From an uncultured Clostridium sp. (lineage in GTDB: Bacteria; Bacillota; Clostridia; Lachnospirales; Lachnospiraceae): DNA of 40,000 nt. The stretch spans positions 1 to 40,000 of the forward strand of contig CANPMS010000019.1 of the NCBI GenBank assembly GCA_947575275.1, written 5' to 3'. The notes under the pieces were generated by a model. It was not told where the DNA came from and searched no databases. It worked only from the letters and a program-made list of their open reading frames with translations. The translations under genes and the position numbers were made by a program. Each line of letters begins with the position of its first letter. The stretch's first letter is position 1. Below, in pieces: positions 1 through 7,635 of the stretch.

Positions 1-1
1 A

Positions 2-112
2 TCTGTCCATGTCACCCAGAGTATGAGCAAAGCCGGGTATCCATACGACAATGCGCCGATGGAAAGATACTTCAACACATTAAAAAATGAATGCACGAAG
101 CGATATTTTTAG
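2..112 (+). pseudogene. IS3-family transposase (OrfB), C-terminal fragment cut by window edge
   Basis: The frame reads into the window and ends at a TAG after 36 codons. It contains the block DNAPMERYFNTLKNE, which matches the region around the last catalytic glutamate of the DDE integrase core in IS3/IS150 transposases. Family members normally continue some 30-50 residues past this block to a YNxxRPH motif. Here the frame stops right after KRYF and nothing downstream resembles that tail. The copy therefore appears 3'-truncated and inactive, although the 5' part lies outside the window. Confidence 0.75.
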
Positions 113-150
113 CCACAAGTGTTACAAAAATGCTTGACCACAACATCTAA

Positions 151-190
151 ATAAAAAAGCTGCAAACCCTTGAAAGAAAAGGCTTGCAGC
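151..190 (-). terminator. Rho-independent terminator of tRNA-Arg
   Basis: On the minus strand, 9 nt past the tRNA 3' end, GCTGCAAGCC pairs with GGGTTTGCAGC with minor irregularities and is followed by a T-rich run (TTTTTTAT). Position and polarity fit termination of the tRNA transcript. Confidence 0.8.
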
Positions 191-199
191 GTTATTGGC

Positions 200-276
200 T
201 GGCGTCCACGAGAGGATTTGAACCTCCGACCCCACGCTTAGGAGGCGTGTGCTCTATCCAGCTGAGCTACGTGGAC
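200..276 (-). tRNA. tRNA-Arg (anticodon CCU)
   Basis: This is a 77-nt cloverleaf on the minus strand. The acceptor stem GTCCACG pairs with CGTGGAC, the discriminator base is G and the CCA is encoded. The D-arm reads GCTC...GAGC. The anticodon stem CACGC/GCGTG encloses the loop CTCCTAA, giving anticodon CCU (reads AGG). The T-loop is TTCAAAT. A consensus promoter lies upstream and a hairpin terminator downstream, so it is a stand-alone functional gene. A decayed relative lies at 4911-4983. Confidence 0.95.
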
Positions 277-300
277 ATTTTTTAACAGAAATCCTTACTC

Positions 301-329
301 ATTATATTCAAAAAACTGGTTCCCGTCAA
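301..329 (-). promoter_or_regulatory. Promoter of tRNA-Arg
   Basis: On the minus strand a TTGACG -35 element (324-329) is separated by 17 bp from a TATAAT -10 element (301-306). Transcription would start about 20 nt before the mature tRNA. Confidence 0.85.
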
Positions 330-652
330 GGACAATTACTCAATCCTCCTTAAACATTCTCCTGGAGAGGCTTCAGTAAAACGTCCTTGCTTCATAAACC
401 TTCCCGTCTATATAATAATTATTATAATTAACATTGTTGTAGTTATTGCATTTTTAGCTATATGTAAATGAGAATTACCCCAAAAAGGAAGTGTCTGGAT
501 AACACTACATATCAGTAACGTCCTTCTCTGCTTTCACCATGCTACACTATCCAATTTTGTTAAAAGTAGATAGCTAACTTTCTGTAAGGAGTTCGGAAAA
601 AAATTATGAGGGTTTATGGGGATTACTTTGGACTTACAATACTGTCCCTTTT
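330..652. other. Intergenic stretch without a recognisable gene
   Basis: No supported gene is visible. The stretch is AT-rich, with a short palindromic ATAATAATTATTAT patch near 415-430. On the minus strand there is only a 19-codon frame (MKQGRFTEASPG...) behind a weak ribosome-binding site. It is probably decayed accessory DNA. Confidence 0.5.
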
Positions 653-829
653 TCAGCCTCTTGAATTTCCTTGAATTTGTAAGCAAATTACTTGTTCGTA
701 TGCCTTTTCGATTTCTTCAAATTCGTCTTTCTTGCCAGAACTCTTCACACCTTTCCAACGAGAATAGCATAACCCCATGCGCTCCATAACCACAGATTCA
801 ATAAATTCTTCATCTGACATTCGTTCCAT
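653..829 (-). CDS. Small acidic hypothetical protein or gene remnant (58 aa)
   Basis: A minus-strand frame runs from ATG (829) to TGA (653). It begins MERMSDEEFIESVVMERMG and continues with a charged, probably helical stretch (KKDEFEEIEKAYEQV). The amino-acid pattern (acidic helices, one Trp, no low-complexity bias) looks like real coding sequence. No clear ribosome-binding site is visible and I do not recognise the family. Together with the 37-aa frame at 919-1032 it may be the relic of a longer gene broken by stops. Confidence 0.3.
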   Translation of the reverse strand: MERMSDEEFIESVVMERMGLCYSRWKGVKSSGKKDEFEEIEKAYEQVICLQIQGNSRG

Positions 830-918
830 GACCAGTCACCCTCTTATAAATTATTTAAAATATCTCTTTAAAGCGTGTACACAAATATTATGTATTCACA
901 AATTATTTTTTGTGGCTA

Positions 919-1032
919 TCAACTCTTATTGGGGTGTTTCTGAGTTTTTAAGAAGATTTCCTCGTTAAAGTCAGATTCTTCAAAGGACTGGTGAGTGTAG
1001 TCTTTTAATGTTTTATATGATTCTGGCTTCAT
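919..1032 (-). CDS. Very small hypothetical frame (37 aa), probable remnant
   Basis: A minus-strand ATG frame reads MKPESYKTLKDYTHQSFEE and so on, ending at TGA. It has a weak AAAGGGA ribosome-binding site and lies upstream of, and codirectional with, the 58-aa frame. Acidic composition suggests former coding sequence. No family is recognised. Confidence 0.25.
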   Translation of the reverse strand: MKPESYKTLKDYTHQSFEESDFNEEIFLKTQKHPNKS

Positions 1033-1163
1033 GGGAAATTCCCTTTGCTTTATGTATTTTAAAATAAAAAGCAAACAAAATATTAACATAAATATACAAC
1101 ATAAATTATAACATATGCTTAACTTAATTTCAATTATAAAATATGATTAAATGGAGGTGGGAT

Positions 1164-1370
1164 ATGAAAAACGAAAATTTAGTCATAAAGCCGAAGAAAG
1201 CAAAAGGGGATGACGGATATAAAGTTTTCTCAATCAGAATCAAAGAAGAACTCGTTACGCAGATAGATGATATATCTGCCAGAACAGGTCATAGCAGGAA
1301 TGAACTGATAGGAACTTTTTTAGAATACGCTTTGAACAGATGTATTGTGGAAGAACCCCAAAACAAATGA
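1164..1370 (+). CDS. Ribbon-helix-helix (CopG/Arc-type) DNA-binding protein, 68 aa
   Basis: The start at 1164 is chosen because GGAGG (1153-1157) lies 6 nt upstream; an earlier in-frame ATG at 1143 has no such site. A lysine-rich N-terminus is followed by YKVFSIRIKEELVTQIDDIS (beta strand plus helix A) and then a GHSRNELI turn-helix, which is the ribbon-helix-helix pattern. Such proteins act as dimers that repress promoters or help form relaxosomes on mobile elements. Similar short proteins are common in integrative elements of gut Clostridia. Its gene is followed by a long inverted repeat and truncated genes, so it is probably a survivor of a decayed mobile element. Its targets cannot be read from the sequence. 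Confidence 0.75.
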   Translation: MKNENLVIKPKKAKGDDGYKVFSIRIKEELVTQIDDISARTGHSRNELIGTFLEYALNRCIVEEPQNK

Positions 1371-1371
1371 A

Positions 1372-1436
1372 AAAAATATAAATGGGAAACCATATTGTTA
1401 TATATAATAAGGAAATGGCTTCCCATTTATATTTTT
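1372..1436 (+). terminator. 21-bp imperfect inverted repeat, terminator-like
   Basis: AAAAATATAAATGGGAA (from 1372) is repeated inverted as TTCCCATTTATATTTTT (1420-1436). The arms extend to 21 bp with one mismatch, around a loop of roughly 22 nt. The right arm ends in five T residues. It starts just after the stop codon of the ribbon-helix-helix gene, so it could be that gene's terminator. It could also be a footprint of a small mobile element. Confidence 0.5.
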
Positions 1437-1958
1437 ACAATTTTTGCAGACCTGCGTTTGAGTGACGGAATGATTGACCTGCTGAAAAGCGGACGGATAG
1501 ACAATACCCTGCTGTGCGAATTGGCGACTCATCCGGATTTTGTCAAGTTGATGACCGACCTTAAAATCTTTGTGAACGGAACAGCGGTCAAACAGATGCA
1601 GAGCGCAAATGCGATAGTAGACGCTATGAGCACAACAATCATCAAACAGTATAATCCCGATATAAGTGACCCGCAGTTACGGCAGCTTATTGCCGCCCAT
1701 GTTGATGATGAAAGCTTTTGCCGCTACGTAATCCAGCAGGACATGAACAGGATAGCCAGCCACCTGCGGAAAGCCCATAGGAACGATTTTTTCACTGTCC
1801 GAATGGATAATCCACTGAAAGGATTTCTGCAAGCCGCTGATGAAGCCGTCAGCCCGGACAGCGCCCCGGAGAAAGCGTCTTTAGTATTTATCTGCAAACG
1901 GCTCCGGCTGAATTATGACTTGCTGAAAAATCCAATCACGCAGCGGGGACGAAAATAG
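1395..1958 (+). CDS. Hypothetical protein, probably 5'-truncated
   Basis: The frame is open for 187 codons, but its first 20 or so codons lie inside the inverted repeat and have no ribosome-binding site. Convincing coding character (higher GC, mixed polar composition) begins around DLRLSDGMIDLLKSGRID. The next in-frame ATG is at 1470, also without a good site. The rest is mostly helical with no membrane segment, for example LCELATHPDFVKLMTDL and SFCRYVIQQDMNRIASHLRKA, with a basic C-terminus ending QRGRK. I do not recognise the family. It is probably the C-terminal part of a longer mobile-element protein joined to foreign DNA at the repeat. Confidence 0.4.
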   Translation: MLYIIRKWLPIYIFTIFADLRLSDGMIDLLKSGRIDNTLLCELATHPDFVKLMTDLKIFVNGTAVKQMQSANAIVDAMSTTIIKQYNPDISDPQLRQLIAAHVDDESFCRYVIQQDMNRIASHLRKAHRNDFFTVRMDNPLKGFLQAADEAVSPDSAPEKASLVFICKRLRLNYDLLKNPITQRGRK

Positions 1959-2012
1959 GATAGCGAGAAGTCGAAATTTAAGGAGTAAGTAAACCAATGA
2001 CGCGGAAATTAG

Positions 2013-2495
2013 CATACCAATCTCCTAAATGGAAAATTATTACCATTTTTTACTTCTATTTCGCTTGTATACCATAGTTGGGCTACTGATTTTTATTTAA
2101 ATGATTCGCACGATTCATGTATTATTGATAATTGTTTTCAAACTGCATTGTACGAATTAACTGCCATAGGCTACACTAATATTTGCTACCTTCAGGATAA
2201 TAATTCTGTACTCAGTTGTATATTGACGGGAAATTTATATTTAGCGATTATCCAAGAAGATGAATCTACATTTAATAGTGAAATTATTCAACGAGTTAAA
2301 ACGTATAGAAAAAACCCATATACTCACGCTGTTATCATTGATTATCCAGTAGTCGCACTAATAGGAATTGCTAAAAAATATGGGATAAGCTATCAGGAAA
2401 AGGTAACTGAAATTCCTGCAATATTGTTAAACGATAAAATTATCATTCAGACAGAATGGTTAAAGCTGCCCTTTAGTGATAAAGTATTTCGATAA
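2013..2495 (+). pseudogene. 5'-truncated hypothetical gene
   Basis: The frame is open from the stop at 2010 to TAA-containing sequence after 2495, but no ATG with a ribosome-binding site exists. The only in-frame start-like codon near the conserved-looking part is TTG at 2148. Translated upstream sequence such as VYHSWATDFYLNDSHDSCIID looks like genuine protein, so the true start is probably lost. The C-terminal half alternates beta-like and helical segments (THAVIIDYPVVALIGIAKKYG). I do not recognise the family. Confidence 0.35.
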
Positions 2496-2812
2496 ATATA
2501 ATACAGTTCCCATTTATCGGGGGGATAGCAAAGCCCTAAAATGGCTTTCCCGTTCATTTCAGCCTTGACGATTCTCCGCTGTTCTACTACTTCTCCCAGA
2601 GTGTGACTACACTTCTGGACACCGTATCCACAGGTTCGGGACATTTTGTCCAAAAGTCTTCAAATGCCCTTGCCCTCCTGGTTGGCAACGACATTTTCAC
2701 GGCAACACCGACAGAGTGTATAACACACTACACTTTGCTTCACAAAGTCGTGTGCCAAATGGGGCGCTGCCCGTTTCATGGTCTGCGTGTAGTTCCTTAT
2801 AAACTGACCTAA
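2496..2812. other. Decayed coding sequence, no intact gene
   Basis: On the minus strand two overlapping broken frames keep protein-like composition. One has two Cys clusters (VVCYTLCRCCREN) before a TGA. The next reads DKMSRTCGYGVQKCSHTLGE and continues to about 2510. They look like one gene interrupted by a stop or frameshift. The plus strand offers only a 69-codon frame that I consider a shadow. The family is not recognised. Confidence 0.3.
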
Positions 2813-2884
2813 AGTGTCATGTAAATAATTTTTTCACCAATAATTTGTGTTACCTCTTCCAATATACCAACCAATCTGCCAACT

Positions 2885-2921
2885 AATACACCAATTATTT
2901 CTAATTATTAGTTGGTGTATT
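2885..2921 (-). terminator. Hairpin after the AlbA_2 gene, either strand
   Basis: AATACACCAA (2885-2894) and TTGGTGTATT (2912-2921) form a perfect 10-bp stem with a 17-nt AT-rich loop, one base past the stop codon of the minus-strand gene. No long T-run follows, so termination strength is uncertain. Confidence 0.5.
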
Positions 2922-2922
2922 G

Positions 2923-4728
2923 TTATTGGGATTGATAAATGAACTGTCTTCCTTGACGAACTTTTTTTATCAAATTCATTTTCATAAGACGTCCTAACGC
3001 CACATTGGCTCCTTGCGTTGATGTGATTCTGGTAATTGCAAGAACCTGATGTACTGTAATAAATCCATTTGTGCGAATATATTCAAAAATAATTCTATCT
3101 GTATCGTTTTTGAATTTGATCACAGACTCTGGTATATCAGATATATCATATTGCTCTGGCTTAATTTCATAATTTACGTTCACATGGTAGCTCGTCCATC
3201 TACCCTTTTTATTAGCAATAAGCAAATTCTGATCAACCAAAGTAGTCAATATATGTCCAATTCCTGAGCTATGCAGTTCTAAAATTGATTGCATTCTGGC
3301 ATTACTAACGCCATTTTCAAGGTAGGCTGTTCCTAAAATGATTTGAGATTCTTTATTCAAATGATTGTATTTCACACCAAATAACTTTTGCAAATATTCT
3401 GTACACTCCACCGGCATAAGAGAAATCATCCATAATTTCAATTCTACCTGATGTAAATCTTCATTTTGACTAAGATCTGGTTTACGCCATTGTTCCTCTC
3501 CCCATGCCCTTAAAATAGTTGGAAATCCCGATCCAATATTATCGCCTAATCCAATCATCCGAAACATCTGCTGAATACGAGGATTTCTAGCAACCGAATG
3601 ACCACCTTCATATATAGCCTGAACTGGTAGTTTTAAGTTTCCCGGATTCGAGAACACAAACCCCTTATCAGTTTTTACAATTTTCAAAACTCCAGTAATC
3701 AAATAATCACTATGAATTATCATATTAACAACAGCTTCACGAATAGCCTTATGAATAGGTGTATCATCAATTCTTGTCATACCTTCTAGCTTAAATGGTC
3801 TTTTAATGCCACTTACCAATTTAGGTGTCACTTGACGCACGAAATTATACAAATTATTTTCCCACATGCCATCATAGGTAATTCTATCACTCCATCGACT
3901 TCCTGGTACAAGATTACTCTCATCAATAAAATCCATACGAATATTATCAAATCGGTCTCGAACAGCCAAACCTTTTCCAAACATCAATAACCCTGCCGCT
4001 GTAATCCACTCTTTCCCCGTTGGTCTGTCGACAGAAATGCCGCCCATATTTTTCAGAAATGTCTGGTCATCCACTCCATTCCATACGTGATCAGGATTTC
4101 GATGTTCAAATTCAATACGATAAGAACGTAAGGCATTTGTATCTATGTCATCCATTGTATAACCATTCAACAGTCCACCATCATTACCTGAATCACTGGC
4201 ATCTCGAAGCATAGCTTTCACTTCCTCTTCTGTACAATGATAGTCACCCTCATGATTTCGCTTAAAAGTTCCATTCATAGGATTTGAATTAATATATACA
4301 GGTTTTTGACGATAGTTCGCTTGTGGAACATAAATCCACATAATAGTTGATCCATTAACCTCACAGATTCCAACATTTGCATCAACAAGAATATTGCAGC
4401 TAACTTTTTCATTATTAACAGTATTCCAAAAATCTTTCAGTCGTTGATTAGGATTGTTTATACTAACAAATGAAAAACGTTTATCAAAATCTGTTTCTTT
4501 CATATGCTCTTCAACGCCAAAAAGAATTATTCCCCCGTCTGTATTAGCAAAAGAAGAATATGTTTCCCAAACAGAATTTGGCAATTTGGGCTCAGCTTTT
4601 TTACATTCTAAATTAATTCGTTCTCCAAACTTCAACATTTCTAGTATTTCTGAACATTCCATCTCTTTACTAATCTCCTGATTTTGATTATTTACTGTCA
4701 CATATCTAAAATTCTTGCATTTATCCAT
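2923..4728 (-). CDS. AlbA_2 / Schlafen-AAA_4 domain ATP-binding regulator
   Basis: This is a 601-residue soluble protein. Residues about 35-175 match the AlbA_2 (Schlafen AAA_4) domain, with NLECKKA and FANTDGGIILFGV as the typical core. Residues about 325-405 have a GHKL-like ATPase pattern as in RecG-C/HATPase_c_4 proteins: EAVVNMIIHSDY (N-box), FSNPG, and RNPRIQQMF...GLGDNIGSG. The last 150 residues look like winged-helix segments. Family members are described as putative transcriptional regulators or helicase-related proteins, and some Schlafen-type proteins act in phage defence; the role here is unknown. ATG at 4728 is preferred over an adjacent GTG at 4731, although the ribosome-binding site is weak. 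The gene is monocistronic, with its own promoter, and sits in the accessory region. Confidence 0.8.
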   Translation of the reverse strand: MDKCKNFRYVTVNNQNQEISKEMECSEILEMLKFGERINLECKKAEPKLPNSVWETYSSFANTDGGIILFGVEEHMKETDFDKRFSFVSINNPNQRLKDFWNTVNNEKVSCNILVDANVGICEVNGSTIMWIYVPQANYRQKPVYINSNPMNGTFKRNHEGDYHCTEEEVKAMLRDASDSGNDGGLLNGYTMDDIDTNALRSYRIEFEHRNPDHVWNGVDDQTFLKNMGGISVDRPTGKEWITAAGLLMFGKGLAVRDRFDNIRMDFIDESNLVPGSRWSDRITYDGMWENNLYNFVRQVTPKLVSGIKRPFKLEGMTRIDDTPIHKAIREAVVNMIIHSDYLITGVLKIVKTDKGFVFSNPGNLKLPVQAIYEGGHSVARNPRIQQMFRMIGLGDNIGSGFPTILRAWGEEQWRKPDLSQNEDLHQVELKLWMISLMPVECTEYLQKLFGVKYNHLNKESQIILGTAYLENGVSNARMQSILELHSSGIGHILTTLVDQNLLIANKKGRWTSYHVNVNYEIKPEQYDISDIPESVIKFKNDTDRIIFEYIRTNGFITVHQVLAITRITSTQGANVALGRLMKMNLIKKVRQGRQFIYQSQ

Positions 4729-4765
4729 CACAAGTAATTTCTGAATTTTTGAACGATTCTATATT

Positions 4766-4794
4766 ATTATAAAATAAATCCTGTCTTATAGCAA
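4766..4794 (-). promoter_or_regulatory. Promoter of the AlbA_2-domain gene
   Basis: On the minus strand TTGCTA (4789-4794) is followed after 17 bp by TATAAT (4766-4771), about 40 bp before the start codon. The -10 is consensus; the -35 has two mismatches. Confidence 0.6.
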
Positions 4795-4859
4795 TTGCAA
4801 CATTTCTTTTCTAATTAGCAAAATTTTTAATACTATTTTGATTGGCAAGCTTAAGTATG

Positions 4860-4897
4860 AAAAAATACCGAGAACTCTGGAATCCCAGTATTCCCGG
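4860..4897 (-). terminator. Terminator downstream of the tRNA pseudogene
   Basis: On the minus strand CCGGGAATACTGGG pairs with CCAGAGTTCTCGG (three internal mismatches) and is followed by TATTTTTT. It lies 14 nt past the 3' end of the degenerate tRNA, the same arrangement as at the intact tRNA-Arg. Confidence 0.7.
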
Positions 4898-4910
4898 CAT
4901 TTCTTAAAAC

Positions 4911-4983
4911 ATCGCTAAGAGAATTTGAACCTCCGACCTACCGCTTAAGAGGCGTATGTTCTATCCAGCTGAGTTACCAAAAC
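4911..4983 (-). pseudogene. Degenerate tRNA-Arg-like gene
   Basis: The minus strand keeps the D-arm (CAGCTGGATAG), the T-arm with TTCAAAT loop, and an anticodon arm close to those of tRNA-Arg at 200-276. The acceptor ends no longer pair properly, the D-stem is damaged (ACTC/GAAC), CCA is absent, and the anticodon triplet reads CUU instead of CCU. A terminator remains downstream. It is best read as a decayed duplicate of the tRNA-Arg gene. Confidence 0.7.
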
Positions 4984-4989
4984 CAATCC

Positions 4990-5868
4990 TCAGTCATCCT
5001 TAAACTTTGCCACACCCTGCATCCAAATCTGTCCCTTGAACCGGCGACCCACCTTTGGCTCTCCCACTAAATCCTGTTTCGCGATACCCACATGAAATAT
5101 CATATCATTACAATTCAATGTCAAATCATAGACGCTCTCACCCGTTATACGGTTTACCTTTTCCTCGATATGACTGATTTCACCAACCACAGAATACTGG
5201 TCGCACTCGATCCCGCAGGGCATAAAGCAGGAATCCACAATGGAATAAATGTCTTCCTTCATAACGCGCCGTGAAATCTGGGAATACAGATCAATATCCT
5301 CAATCGTCAGCGTTTCCATAGCATCCTCGTCTCCGTTCTTCGCCGCCTCCAAAAGATTGTTACGGTTACGGGTAGCAACGCGCGCCATCTCAATCTGTTT
5401 CTGAGTCTTATGAAGAGGCAGAAGAATTTTCCCTTCTCTAGCCAGTCCGGTCAGGTTTACCCCCTCCACCTTCTTAGAAACATGATCCAATTTGCGCTCC
5501 GTATATTCAAAGCTGTTTTCTAAATAAAAAATCAGAGAGATGCCAACCCGATATTCGTCCAGCAGTCCGGCGTAAGTCTCCTTTTCCGTATGCCGCTGGA
5601 TAGAGCATTCCGCACGGGAGGATTCATCGTCCCCGTTCAAATATGGATAATAATATTCCCTCCAGAATATCTGGTGCTCATCCATTTCTCCCATCATCAC
5701 GATGCCCATCCCCGGAGCAACCTCCACCCTCAATTCGCAAAGATTGGTATCAATATCGATCTGTCTTCTGCGCCGGACGGCGCCTTTTTCCATCTGTGTC
5801 AACAGCGCTTCAATATCGCGTTTTTTCTGATATGTGCTAAACCCAATGCTTCGCAAAAACCTGTGCAT
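4990..5868 (-). CDS. DUF3881 family protein
   Basis: The protein has 292 residues from ATG 5868, chosen because AAGGAG lies 6 nt upstream; an earlier in-frame start at 5892 lacks a site. The N-terminus MHRFLRSIGFS and overall pattern match my memory of DUF3881, a family largely restricted to Clostridia, especially Lachnospiraceae. No signal peptide or membrane segment is visible, so it is cytoplasmic. The C-terminal part, about residues 215-292, is beta-rich (YSVVGEISHIEEKVNRITGE, YDLTLNCNDMIFHVGI). Function is unknown. It is the last gene of the conserved block before the accessory end and is separated from gdhA by a terminator. Confidence 0.75.
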   Translation of the reverse strand: MHRFLRSIGFSTYQKKRDIEALLTQMEKGAVRRRRQIDIDTNLCELRVEVAPGMGIVMMGEMDEHQIFWREYYYPYLNGDDESSRAECSIQRHTEKETYAGLLDEYRVGISLIFYLENSFEYTERKLDHVSKKVEGVNLTGLAREGKILLPLHKTQKQIEMARVATRNRNNLLEAAKNGDEDAMETLTIEDIDLYSQISRRVMKEDIYSIVDSCFMPCGIECDQYSVVGEISHIEEKVNRITGESVYDLTLNCNDMIFHVGIAKQDLVGEPKVGRRFKGQIWMQGVAKFKDD

Positions 5869-5941
5869 CTTATCTCCTTTTAATTGTTTCATTCAAGGCT
5901 TCTCTGAAATGACAGTATTGCTGCTATTTCGGCCCTCTTAA

Positions 5942-5993
5942 AAAATAAACCGCCCCCAAGTATTCCTTTATTCTGAAAGCCTTGGTGGGAGGT
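5942..5993 (-). terminator. Terminator after gdhA
   Basis: On the minus strand CCTCCCACCAAGG pairs with CTTGGGGGCGG (one mismatch, one bulge) around a loop of about 20 nt and is followed by TTTATTTTTT. It lies 140 nt past the gdhA stop. Confidence 0.8.
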
Positions 5994-6133
5994 ACTGTTC
6001 TTATACTATACTAATCTTTGAGCCATTTGTCAACATGTCCTGCTCCTTACGCAACGCATTCCAAAAGAGCAGATAAACGCAAACTGCGTCCACCTGCCCT
6101 TTTGCCCGTCACAATTTTAAATTGGTAATCCAA

Positions 6134-7495
<1,362 letters not shown>

Positions 7496-7516
7496 TTATG
7501 TCCGCAAAAGACAAGA

Positions 7517-7542
7517 AGGCTCTGCCAATATCGGCAGAGCCT
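7517..7542 (-). terminator. Perfect 10-bp hairpin in the gdhA leader; terminator or attenuator
   Basis: AGGCTCTGCC and GGCAGAGCCT form a perfect GC-rich stem with a 6-nt loop, followed on the minus strand by an interrupted T-run (TCTTGTCTTTTG). It lies downstream of the predicted gdhA promoter and upstream of the gdhA start. It could end the ABC-F transcript, attenuate gdhA, or do both. Confidence 0.65.
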
Positions 7543-7566
7543 CTTTGCTCTAAACGTATCGAAAAA

Positions 7567-7595
7567 ATTATAACAATTTAACAGATTAAAGTCAA
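7567..7595 (-). promoter_or_regulatory. Promoter of gdhA
   Basis: On the minus strand TTGACT (7590-7595), a 17-bp spacer and TATAAT (7567-7572) form a near-consensus promoter about 100 bp before the gdhA start. Confidence 0.8.
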
Positions 7596-7635
7596 TCTTT
7601 TTTTCACTGTATTTCCTCTGAACTTCCCAGCCTGA

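Noticed and set aside
777..968. Plus-strand 63-codon frame as a gene
   Set aside because: No ribosome-binding site; it lies opposite two acidic minus-strand frames and has random-looking composition.
2603..2812. Plus-strand 69-codon frame as a gene
   Set aside because: No ribosome-binding site, and the opposite strand has the more protein-like composition.
4911..4983. Functional tRNA-Lys(CUU)
   Set aside because: The anticodon triplet would fit, but the acceptor and D stems are broken, CCA is missing, and the body is clearly that of tRNA-Arg; treated as a pseudogene.
200..4983. Classical integrase att site pair at tRNA-Arg
   Set aside because: The second copy includes both halves of the tRNA and lies on the 5' side; no integrase gene is present between them.
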